Below, piece after piece: positions 1 through 5,003 of a stretch of 6,115 nt of DNA. Within the stretch, counting starts at the first letter, position 1. The number at the start of each line of letters is the position of its first letter. Origin of the DNA: JASFQI01 sp050115555 (lineage in GTDB: Bacteria > Desulfobacterota > DSM-4660 > Desulfatiglandales > HGW-15); contig JASFQI010000312.1 in the NCBI GenBank assembly GCA_050115555.1, positions 1 through 6,115 on the forward strand. Direction: 5' to 3'. The notes beneath the pieces are model-generated. The model was given only the letters and a program-made list of their open reading frames with translations, ran no database searches and was not told where the DNA came from. The translations under genes were made by a program, and so were the position numbers.

Positions 1-261
1 GGCGTGGATATGGAAGTAGAGCTACATGAATACAACGAAGAATGGGCCCTGAAACAGATTGAAAAGACGAAAGAAGTTCGAAAAAGTAGGGACAATAAAA
101 GAGTGAAAGATTCCCTTAAAAATTTAGAAAAAGCATCGAAAAATAAAGAAAACGTGATGCCTTATCTCGTTGAGTGCTGCAAGGCCTATGCAACGGTCGG
201 CGAGATGGCCAATGTATTCCGAGAGGTTTTCGGCGAGTATGTGGAGCCGAATATTTTTTAA
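1..261 (+). CDS. Acyl-CoA mutase large subunit (methylmalonyl-CoA mutase family), C-terminal end, 5' truncated
   Basis: The gene enters from the left edge in frame 1 and ends with TAA at 259-261; only 86 codons are visible. The tail contains the motif AYATVGEMANVFREVFGEY, typical of the C-terminal end of the catalytic (alpha, TIM-barrel) domain of B12-dependent acyl-CoA mutases. The protein stops there with no following cobalamin-binding domain, so it belongs to the group whose B12 domain is a separate small subunit. Such enzymes interconvert methylmalonyl-CoA and succinyl-CoA; relatives act on isobutyryl-, 2-hydroxyisobutyryl- or alkylmalonyl-CoA. The substrate-determining residues lie outside the window, so the exact reaction cannot be assigned. 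A Lys/Asn/Glu-rich stretch (roughly visible residues 18-52) comes from AT-rich codons. Hand-counted GC is about 41%, well below the downstream genes. The family is fairly sure; the specific substrate is unknown. Confidence 0.8.
   Translation, partial: GVDMEVELHEYNEEWALKQIEKTKEVRKSRDNKRVKDSLKNLEKASKNKENVMPYLVECCKAYATVGEMANVFREVFGEYVEPNIF
229..259 (+). terminator. Candidate intrinsic terminator overlapping the mutase 3' end
   Basis: TTCGGC (229-234) and GCCGAA (246-251) form a perfect 6-bp stem with an 11-nt loop. One T and one A follow, then six T residues (254-259). The structure lies inside the last codons and stop codon of the mutase gene. The stem is short with four G-C pairs, so termination strength is uncertain, but it would separate the mutase transcript from the transporter operon. 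Confidence 0.4.
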
Positions 262-264
262 CGC

Positions 265-285
265 TATACTTCGTCAATTGTCGAA
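265..285 (+). promoter_or_regulatory. Possible -10 box and operator-like dyad upstream of dctP
   Basis: TATACT (265-270) matches the sigma-70 -10 consensus at 5 of 6 positions. It abuts and shares one base with the 16-bp dyad TTCGTCAATTGTCGAA (270-285), in which 7 of 8 base pairs are symmetric. A good -35 hexamer 16-18 bp upstream is not visible (TGGAGC at 242-247 matches only about half the positions), so any promoter here would be weak or activator-dependent. The dyad would cover the start-site region, a usual place for a repressor. This is a suggestion from position and symmetry only. Confidence 0.25.
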
Positions 286-372
286 TGACTTGTTGAAAGA
301 AAGGGGGTGAAGGAGCCGGAAAATCACACTGCATTGACTGAAAGGATCCCTATTCATGTCCATCTCTCATCG

Positions 373-380
373 AAGGAGGT
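373..380 (+). promoter_or_regulatory. Strong Shine-Dalgarno site that sets the dctP start
   Basis: AAGGAGGT is an eight-base match to the anti-Shine-Dalgarno complement and lies 7 nt before the ATG at 388. It decides the start against an in-frame GTG at 307, which would add 27 residues ahead of the signal peptide. A strong site suits a periplasmic binding protein, which is needed in excess over its membrane partners. Confidence 0.85.
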
Positions 381-387
381 CCGCACC

Positions 388-1410
388 ATGAGAAAGAACA
401 TCGTGTGTCTGTTGGCTGGGGTCTTTCTGGCCTCGTTACTCGCCGTAAGCCTCGCGCCGACCCCCGCGTCGGCCGGATCGATCACGTTGAACTATGCCAA
501 CTTCCCCCCCGCCCCCACATTCCCCTGCGTGCAGATGGAACGCTGGAAGGAGGAAGTGGAAAAGCGTACGAACGGGAAAGTGACCGTCAAGACCTTCCCG
601 GGCGGCACCCTCCTCGGGGCCAAGAACATGATGGACGGCGTCATCGCCGGGCAGGCCGACATCGGCTGCCTCTGCATGGCCTACCAGCCCGGTCGCTTCA
701 TGGTGACCAATGCCACCAGCCTGCCGCTCGGAATCCCGAACGCCAGGGTGGGAAGTCTCGCCCTTTGGGACCTTTACGAAAAGTACCAGCCCGAGGCCTT
801 TTCCAAGGTCAAGGTCCTCGCGATGTTCACAACCGCACCGGCCAACATTATGTCCAAGATGGCCATTCGGACCCTGGAAGACATCCGCGGTGTGGATCTC
901 CGCGCCTCCGGCGGCGCCGCGCAGATTCTCAAGGCCTGGGGAGCCAACCAGGTCGGCATGCCCATGTCCGAGACCCCGGAAGCCCTTCAGAAAGGCGTGG
1001 TGGACGGCCTGTTCTCATCGCTGGAAGTGATGAAGGACTTCAAGTTCGCCGAGCTCTGCCGTTACGCCACCATGACGGACACGGTCATCTATCCTTTTTC
1101 CGTAGTCATGAACATGGATGCCTGGAACAAGCTGCCCGACGACGTGAAGAAGGTCTTTGACGACCTCCGGTTGGAGCAGTCCGAGTGGACCGGCACGTAC
1201 ATGGACAATCATGTGCAGGAGTCCATTGAGTGGTCCAAGAAAACCTATAGCGTGGAGTTCATTGAGCTCAGCGCCGATGAAAAGGCCAAGTGGGATGCCA
1301 AGCTTGCGCCCATCACGGATGCCTGGATCAAGGATGCCGACAGCAAGGGCTTGAAGGGCGGCCAGATCGTCAAGGACATCCAGGACCTCATTTCGAAGCA
1401 CGCCAAGTAA
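388..1410 (+). CDS. dctP: TRAP transporter substrate-binding protein, DctP family
   Basis: A 340-residue periplasmic solute receptor that delivers an organic acid to the TRAP permease. Residues 1-29 form a Sec signal peptide: MRKN basic start, hydrophobic core 5-23, likely cleavage after ASA at 27-29. The mature part shows DctP-family landmarks. LRASGG at 171-176 contains Arg172, the position of the conserved arginine that grips the substrate carboxylate in this family. MSETPEALQKGVVDG at 193-207 matches the usual segment ending in the Gly-Val-Val-Asp-Gly turn. Length is normal for the family. The ATG at 388 is chosen because of the strong ribosome site at 373-380 and because the signal peptide begins exactly there. 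It is first in a P-Q-M gene order. The sequence does not identify the ligand; the neighbouring CoA ligase makes an aromatic or other organic carboxylate a reasonable guess. Confidence 0.93.
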   Translation: MRKNIVCLLAGVFLASLLAVSLAPTPASAGSITLNYANFPPAPTFPCVQMERWKEEVEKRTNGKVTVKTFPGGTLLGAKNMMDGVIAGQADIGCLCMAYQPGRFMVTNATSLPLGIPNARVGSLALWDLYEKYQPEAFSKVKVLAMFTTAPANIMSKMAIRTLEDIRGVDLRASGGAAQILKAWGANQVGMPMSETPEALQKGVVDGLFSSLEVMKDFKFAELCRYATMTDTVIYPFSVVMNMDAWNKLPDDVKKVFDDLRLEQSEWTGTYMDNHVQESIEWSKKTYSVEFIELSADEKAKWDAKLAPITDAWIKDADSKGLKGGQIVKDIQDLISKHAK

Positions 1411-1413
1411 AAC

Positions 1414-1435
1414 GCCGGACCGACGTCATTCCGGC
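1414..1435 (+). repeat. Hairpin 1 in the dctP-dctQ gap
   Basis: GCCGGA (1414-1419) and TCCGGC (1430-1435) are exact reverse complements separated by 10 nt. It starts four bases after the dctP stop codon, where a stem can protect the dctP message from 3' exonuclease attack. No T-run follows, so it does not look like a terminator. Confidence 0.4.
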
Positions 1436-1468
1436 TGCCTGCTGAAAAGGGGCGGCCGGGATGGCATG

Positions 1469-1490
1469 GGGTCCGGTTTCAGCCGGACTC
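1469..1490 (+). repeat. Hairpin 2 in the dctP-dctQ gap
   Basis: GTCCGG (1471-1476) pairs perfectly with CCGGAC (1483-1488) across a 6-nt loop. The stem extends outward by a G-T wobble (1470/1489) and a G-C pair (1469/1490), giving 8 bp. No T-run follows. Confidence 0.45.
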
Positions 1491-1503
1491 GCGTATGACC
1501 GCC

Positions 1504-1535
1504 CCGTGCGTTCTTCGGGCGCACGGTCCCCTTTT
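1504..1535 (+). terminator. Hairpin 3 in the dctP-dctQ gap, possible partial terminator (attenuator)
   Basis: CCGTGCG (1504-1510) and CGCACGG (1520-1526) form a perfect 7-bp GC-rich stem with a 9-nt loop. Five bases later there is a short TTTT run (1532-1535). The T-run is short and offset, so this would at most reduce read-through into dctQM. Partial termination here would give more binding protein than permease, which fits TRAP stoichiometry. That role is inferred. Confidence 0.35.
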
Positions 1536-1552
1536 CATGTACCCGGTCCCCT

Positions 1553-1575
1553 CGCCGCCTCGACACGAGGCGGCG
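1553..1575 (+). repeat. Hairpin 4 in the dctP-dctQ gap, 10-bp perfect stem
   Basis: CGCCGCCTCG (1553-1562) and CGAGGCGGCG (1566-1575) are exact reverse complements separated by only ACA. This is the strongest stem in the gap: ten pairs, nine of them G-C. TAAATTCG follows, with no T-run, so it is more likely an RNA stability or pausing element than a classical terminator. Confidence 0.55.
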
Positions 1576-1582
1576 TAAATTC

Positions 1583-1615
1583 GTCCGTTGGCACCCTCTG
1601 GGGGTGAAAACGGAC
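1583..1615 (+). repeat. Hairpin 5 in the dctP-dctQ gap, next to the dctQ ribosome site
   Basis: The outer stem GTCCGTT (1583-1589) pairs with AACGGAC (1609-1615). After a symmetric 2x2 internal loop an inner stem CACCC (1592-1596) pairs with GGGTG (1602-1606), leaving a 5-nt loop. The structure ends two bases before the dctQ Shine-Dalgarno AGGAGG at 1618-1623, so it could influence translation initiation of dctQ. Confidence 0.45.
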
Positions 1616-1628
1616 ACAGGAGGGCGCC

Positions 1629-2120
1629 ATGCACGCGCTGGAAAAGGTCACCCTGTTCCTGAACCATCTCCTGGTCTGGATCGGAGGGTGTGTTCTCGTG
1701 GCAATGATCCTTCTCACCTGTACGAACATCTTTCTGAGATTGGTGTGGGTGCCTGTAAAGGGCACGTTCGAGCTCATGGGATACTTCGGTGCCATTGTCA
1801 CCGCCTTTGCTCTGGGTTACACGCAGATAAAAAAGGGCCACATCGCGGTGGACATCCTCATTCAGAGCTTCTCGCAGAAGACCCGCCGTGCTCTGAACTT
1901 CACCAACAGCCTGATCTGCATGGTCTTCTTCGCGTTCGTGGCCTGGCAGATCTCCAAGTATGCCGGGATTCTCCGGTCCACGGGAGAAGTCACTGAAACG
2001 CTCCGCTTCGCATACTACCCCTTCACCTACGCCGTGGCCGCGGGATGCGGGGTGCTGGCCCTGGTGTTCCTCAACGAGTTTCTGAAATCGCTGATCCCCG
2101 GGAAGGAGGAAAAACCGTGA
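1629..2120 (+). CDS. dctQ: TRAP transporter small permease subunit, DctQ family
   Basis: A 163-residue inner-membrane protein, normal length for the small TRAP subunit, which assembles with the large subunit to couple import to an ion gradient. Four hydrophobic segments are visible at roughly residues 14-36, 48-66, 90-108 and 133-152. Family landmarks are NIFLRLVW at 33-40, the Glu48-containing ELMGYFG stretch opening helix 2, and GYTQIKKGHIAVDIL around 63-77, matching the usual G-H-I-x-V-D signature after helix 2. The ATG at 1629 follows AGGAGG (1618-1623) at 5 nt. The stop codon overlaps the start of the next gene by four bases, so the two permease genes are translationally coupled. An alternative upstream start in another frame at 1604 does not encode a recognisable protein. 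Confidence 0.9.
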   Translation: MHALEKVTLFLNHLLVWIGGCVLVAMILLTCTNIFLRLVWVPVKGTFELMGYFGAIVTAFALGYTQIKKGHIAVDILIQSFSQKTRRALNFTNSLICMVFFAFVAWQISKYAGILRSTGEVTETLRFAYYPFTYAVAAGCGVLALVFLNEFLKSLIPGKEEKP

Positions 2121-3421
2121 GCTTAGCCCTGATCGGAGTCATCGGAATCCTGGTCCTCCTTGCCGTCCTCTTTTTTCTCGGTATGCCCGTGGGCTTTGCC
2201 ATGGCCATCGTGGGCTTTGCCGGGTACTGCTACGTGCTCAACTTCAAAGCGGGCCTGGGCATGCTCAGCACGGAGCTTTGGACAACGTTCTCCAAGTACG
2301 GGCTGACTGTCATCCCCCTGTTCATCTTCATGGGGCAGATCGCTTTTTACTCCGGGGTGAACCGGAAGCTCTATGACGCCGCATACAAGTGGGTCGGTCA
2401 GATCAGGGGCGGCATTGCCATGGCCACGGTCATGGCCTGCGCCGCGTTCGCCGCCATCTGCGGGTCCAATGCGGCCACGGCCGCCACCATGACCACGGTG
2501 GCCCTGCCGGAAATGAAAAAGTTCAAATACGACTCCAAGCTCAGCACCGGAGCCATTGCGTGCGGGTCGACCCTTGGGGTGGTCATCCCTCCGAGCGTGG
2601 TGCTCATCGTGATCGGCCTCTACACGGGGCAGTCCATCGGGAAGCTGTTTTACGGCGGCGTCGCCGCTGGGGTGCTGCTCGCTGTGATGCTCACGCTGAC
2701 GGTGTACATCGTCTGCACGTTTCGGCCGGGCTGGGGTCCGGTGGGCGAAAAAACGAGCTTCGGGGAAAAGATTCGGGCACTTCCCGGGGCCGTGGAAATG
2801 CTCATCCTTTTCCTCCTGGTCATGCTGGGACTCTACTTCGGGTTCTTCACCCCGGCCGAGGCCGGCGCTGCCGGCTCCTTCTTCGCGGTGGTGATCAGCG
2901 TGGCCCAGGGTCGGCTGAGCTGGCAGGGATTCGTGAACTCCATCATGGACACCTTGAGGATCTCCTGCATGGTCATCATGATCGTGGCCGGGGCGGTGAT
3001 TTTCGGCAAGTTTCTCACAGTCACCCGAATCCCGTTCAACATTGCGGAGTGGGTCACCTCCCTGCCCGTGCCGGACTTTGTGATCATGGCCATTATCTTC
3101 GCGATCTTCGTGGTCGGCGGAGCGGTCATGGACGCCCTGGCGCTCCTTCTTATCACCATCCCCATCTTCTTCCCGGTGGCCGAGAGCATGGGACACGACC
3201 CCATCTGGTTCGGCGTAACCATCACGGTGATCACCACGCTGGGTGCGGTCACTCCACCGGTAGGGGCAACCACATACGTGGTGGGAGGCATGGCCAGGGA
3301 CGTTCCCCTGGAGGACGTCTTCAGGGGCGTAGCCTATTTCATGCCCGCGTATATTCTTTGCGTGATCCTGCTCATGGTCTTCCCGGAAGTGGTCACCTTC
3401 CTTCCGAATCTCATTCGGTAG
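2117..3421 (+). CDS. dctM: TRAP transporter large permease subunit, DctM family
   Basis: A 434-residue, very hydrophobic inner-membrane protein that forms the transport path for the substrate delivered by DctP. DctM signatures appear in order: FLGMPVGFAMAIVG at 20-33; FAAICGSNAATAATM around 111-125 and the STLGVVIPPS stretch at 151-160, the two conserved Gly/Ser/Pro loops linked to sodium and substrate handling in this family; GFFTPAEAGAAG at 242-253; GGAVMDALALLLITIPIFFP around 334-353; and LGAVTPPVGATTYVVGG at 375-391. The GTG at 2117 is chosen as the start. It follows AAGGAGGA (2103-2110) at 6 nt, its GTGA overlaps the dctQ stop, and translation then begins directly with the first membrane helix. 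A longer reading from 2045 would add 24 non-homologous residues translated from dctQ in another frame. Length is normal for the family. Confidence 0.93.
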   Translation: MSLALIGVIGILVLLAVLFFLGMPVGFAMAIVGFAGYCYVLNFKAGLGMLSTELWTTFSKYGLTVIPLFIFMGQIAFYSGVNRKLYDAAYKWVGQIRGGIAMATVMACAAFAAICGSNAATAATMTTVALPEMKKFKYDSKLSTGAIACGSTLGVVIPPSVVLIVIGLYTGQSIGKLFYGGVAAGVLLAVMLTLTVYIVCTFRPGWGPVGEKTSFGEKIRALPGAVEMLILFLLVMLGLYFGFFTPAEAGAAGSFFAVVISVAQGRLSWQGFVNSIMDTLRISCMVIMIVAGAVIFGKFLTVTRIPFNIAEWVTSLPVPDFVIMAIIFAIFVVGGAVMDALALLLITIPIFFPVAESMGHDPIWFGVTITVITTLGAVTPPVGATTYVVGGMARDVPLEDVFRGVAYFMPAYILCVILLMVFPEVVTFLPNLIR

Positions 3422-3492
3422 AGAGGGGGAAGAAAGACAAGCACCGCCCCGAAGGAGACAAAGGGCACGAAGAAAAGAGAGAGGAAAAAGGA

Positions 3493-4782
3493 ATGGCAAA
3501 CACCTTTATGCCGGCATTGAAAACGGAAGAGGAACTGAAGCAGGTTCAGCTCGACGGGTTGAAGTGGACGGTGCGCCATGCCTACGAGGGTTCCCCCGTA
3601 TATCGAAAAAAACTGGACGAGGCAGGGGTTCAACCGGAAGATATTCGGACGCTGGACGACATTCGAAGGTTGCCCTTCACCACGTCCAAAGACCTTCAAG
3701 AGGGGTATCCCTTTCCCCTGCTTTCGGTTCCTTTTGAAAAGGTGGTCCGGATCCACGCCTCGTCGGGGACGACTGGGAAACGCAAGGTCCTGTGCTACAG
3801 CCAGAAGGACATCCAGGACTGGGCCCACTTTTTTGCCCGATGCTACGAGATGGCGGAGCTCACCCCGTCCGACCGGGTGCAGATCGCCGTGGGCTATGGC
3901 GTCTGGACGGCCGGAGTCGGCTTTCAGCTGGGATGCGAGACCTTCGGGGCCATGGCGGTGCCCGCAGGTCCCGGAAACATGGACATGCAGTGCGAGTTCC
4001 TGGTGGATTTCCAAAGCACCGCGATGTGCTGTACGGCATCCATGGGCCTGCTCATGGCCGAAGAGGTAAACCGTCGGGGCCTTCGGGACAAGATCAAGCT
4101 TCGAAAGATGATCTTCGGCTCCGAGCGCTCCAGCGACGCCATGCGCAAACGCATCCAGGACCTCCTCGGCGTCGAGCACATGTACGACATTCCCGGCATG
4201 ACTGAGCTCTACGGCCCCGGCACAGGCCTGGACTGCAGCCACCACGCGGGCATCCATTACTGGGCCGACTACTACATCCTGGAGATCCTGGACCCGGAGA
4301 CGCTGCAGCCGGTACCCGACGGCGAGGTGGGGGAAATGGTCGTAACCACCCTCAGAAAAGAGGCGGTACCCCTGATCCGGTATCGCACCCGCGATTTGAC
4401 CAAGCTGATTCCGGGCCGCTGCGCCTGCGGCTCCATCCTGCCCCGACACGACCGGATTCTCGGAAGATCGGACGACATGATCATCTTCCGGGCCGTAAAC
4501 ATCTATCCAGGCCAGGTGGACCACGTCCTGTCCGGCATCTCCGGCATCGGCAGCGAGTACCAGATCCACCTGGAGCGCAAGGAGGACGGGCGCGATTACA
4601 TGACCCTCCGCGTGGAACGGGATCAAGGGGTGGACAGCAGCCGCAACGAGGAGCTGGTCGGCCTCATCGGCAAGGAAATCAAGAAGCAGATACTGGTAAG
4701 CGCCACCGTGGAACTGGTGGACTACGGGGCCCTGCCCCGATCCGAACGAAAGAGCAAGCGGGTGTTTGATAACAGGGAGTGA
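3493..4782 (+). CDS. Phenylacetate-CoA ligase-like AMP-forming acyl-CoA ligase (PaaK family)
   Basis: A 429-residue cytoplasmic ligase, normal for PaaK, which activates a carboxylic acid with ATP and CoA to an acyl-CoA via an acyl-adenylate. Motifs in order: P-loop SSGTTGK at 90-96; GYGVWTAGVGFQLGCE around 134-149, the glycine-rich region; YDIPGMTELYGPGTG at 231-245, the adenine-binding motif; RYRTRDLT at 297-304 with Asp301 placed for ribose binding; GRSDDMIIFRAVNIYPGQ at 324-341, the hinge; and LPRSERKSKRV at 414-424 with Lys420 at the place of the catalytic lysine. Cys248, His255, Cys310 and Cys312 may form a metal site. The start at 3493 has GAGG at 3481-3484, 8 nt upstream. It lies 71 bp after dctM with no terminator visible, so it is probably co-transcribed with the transporter and activates the imported acid. 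Members act on phenylacetate, hydroxyphenylacetates, benzoates and other acids, so the substrate is open and no gene symbol is given. Confidence 0.88.
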   Translation: MANTFMPALKTEEELKQVQLDGLKWTVRHAYEGSPVYRKKLDEAGVQPEDIRTLDDIRRLPFTTSKDLQEGYPFPLLSVPFEKVVRIHASSGTTGKRKVLCYSQKDIQDWAHFFARCYEMAELTPSDRVQIAVGYGVWTAGVGFQLGCETFGAMAVPAGPGNMDMQCEFLVDFQSTAMCCTASMGLLMAEEVNRRGLRDKIKLRKMIFGSERSSDAMRKRIQDLLGVEHMYDIPGMTELYGPGTGLDCSHHAGIHYWADYYILEILDPETLQPVPDGEVGEMVVTTLRKEAVPLIRYRTRDLTKLIPGRCACGSILPRHDRILGRSDDMIIFRAVNIYPGQVDHVLSGISGIGSEYQIHLERKEDGRDYMTLRVERDQGVDSSRNEELVGLIGKEIKKQILVSATVELVDYGALPRSERKSKRVFDNRE

Positions 4783-4788
4783 GGGGAA

Positions 4789-4845
4789 AGTGATCTAGAG
4801 TGATCTAGAGTAACTAAAGTGTTCTAAAATGATCTAGAATTCTAC
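4789..4845 (+). repeat. Tandem array of about six degenerate 10-bp units, AGTGATCTAG
   Basis: Units read AGTGATCTAG (4789-4798), an identical second copy (4799-4808), AGTAACTAA (4809-4817, one base short), AGTGTTCTAA (4818-4827), AATGATCTAG (4828-4837) and a decayed AATTCTAC (4838-4845). The period of about 10 bp is close to one helical turn, so each unit would face the same side of the DNA. The array begins six bases after the ligase stop codon. It is AT-rich against GC-rich surroundings and contains three TCTAGA sites. It could be an operator array, one arm of a small element, or the 5' arm of an RNA structure. Confidence 0.7.
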
Positions 4846-4901
4846 TCTGGCTTGCCCGCCCAGAGACTGTTTCCAGGTTGTCTCGTTTCATGGCACCTCG
4901 C

Positions 4902-4911
4902 GATTCGAATC
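4902..4911. repeat. Perfect 10-bp palindrome GATTCGAATC
   Basis: GATTCGAATC is fully self-complementary and sits in the middle of the 4783-5003 intergenic region, 92 bp before the FAD-subunit start. It could be a regulator binding site or part of the local RNA fold. It resembles a tRNA T-loop, but no cloverleaf can be built around it. Confidence 0.35.
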
Positions 4912-4924
4912 CTGGGGATAAGAC

Positions 4925-4940
4925 TGGGAGAAAGCTCCCA
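4925..4940 (+). repeat. Short perfect hairpin upstream of the FAD-subunit gene
   Basis: TGGGAG (4925-4930) pairs with CTCCCA (4935-4940) around an AAAG loop, six pairs with no mismatch. A T-rich stretch (4954-4960) comes only 13 bases later, too far for a standard terminator. It is probably one branch of a larger leader structure. Confidence 0.4.
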
Positions 4941-5003
4941 TGCTTCCGGATCCTTTATTTGAACTTTAGATCACTTTAGCTCACTGATCTTAGGAGGCAT
5001 TCC

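Larger units (their letters stand above)
4814..4979. repeat. Imperfect long-range inverted repeat, 17-bp arms
   Basis: The 17 bases at 4814-4830 match the reverse complement of 4963-4979 at 15 of 17 positions, enclosing 132 bases. The right arm lies in 4961-4990, which read on the reverse strand again shows the array units AGTGAGCTAA and AGTGATCTAA. Inside are a hairpin CTCTGG/CCAGAG (4845-4850/4860-4865), a CCAGG/CCTGG pairing (4873-4877/4911-4915) and a TGGGAG/CTCCCA hairpin (4925-4940). As RNA this would be a stem closing a multi-hairpin junction. As DNA it resembles a small element with inverted ends. Confidence 0.5.

Noticed and set aside
307..387. Upstream in-frame extension of dctP from a GTG at 307
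   Set aside because: It would place 27 polar residues before the signal peptide. The ATG at 388 has a near-ideal Shine-Dalgarno and starts a standard signal peptide.
2045..2116. Upstream in-frame extension of dctM
   Set aside because: The extra 24 residues are read from within dctQ and are not hydrophobic. The GTG at 2117 has a good ribosome site and a typical four-base overlap.
2389..3492. Open frame continuing upstream from the ligase through dctM
   Set aside because: This 368-codon extension is an out-of-frame reading of dctM. PaaK homology begins at the ATG at 3493, which gives a family-typical length of 429 residues.
2123..3499. A 458-codon open frame on the reverse strand opposite dctM
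   Set aside because: The translation is rich in His, Asp, Gly and Arg with no domain pattern, as expected opposite a GC-rich hydrophobic membrane gene. The forward frame is an unmistakable DctM.
3334..4626. A 430-codon open frame on the reverse strand opposite the ligase gene
   Set aside because: It has no recognisable motif and crosses the dctM-ligase junction, while the forward frame carries all PaaK motifs.
4891..4907. TGGCAC as a sigma-54 -24 element
   Set aside because: The required GC of the -12 element is not at the right spacing. The same fault applies to TGGCAC at 1589-1594.
4891..4920. tRNA-like T-loop (GATTCGAATC) suggesting a tRNA gene or remnant
   Set aside because: The bases on each side do not form a T stem, and no acceptor, D or anticodon arm could be assembled around it.
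4789..4990. CRISPR array
   Set aside because: The units are only about 10 bp, directly adjacent and degenerate, with no spacers of constant length.
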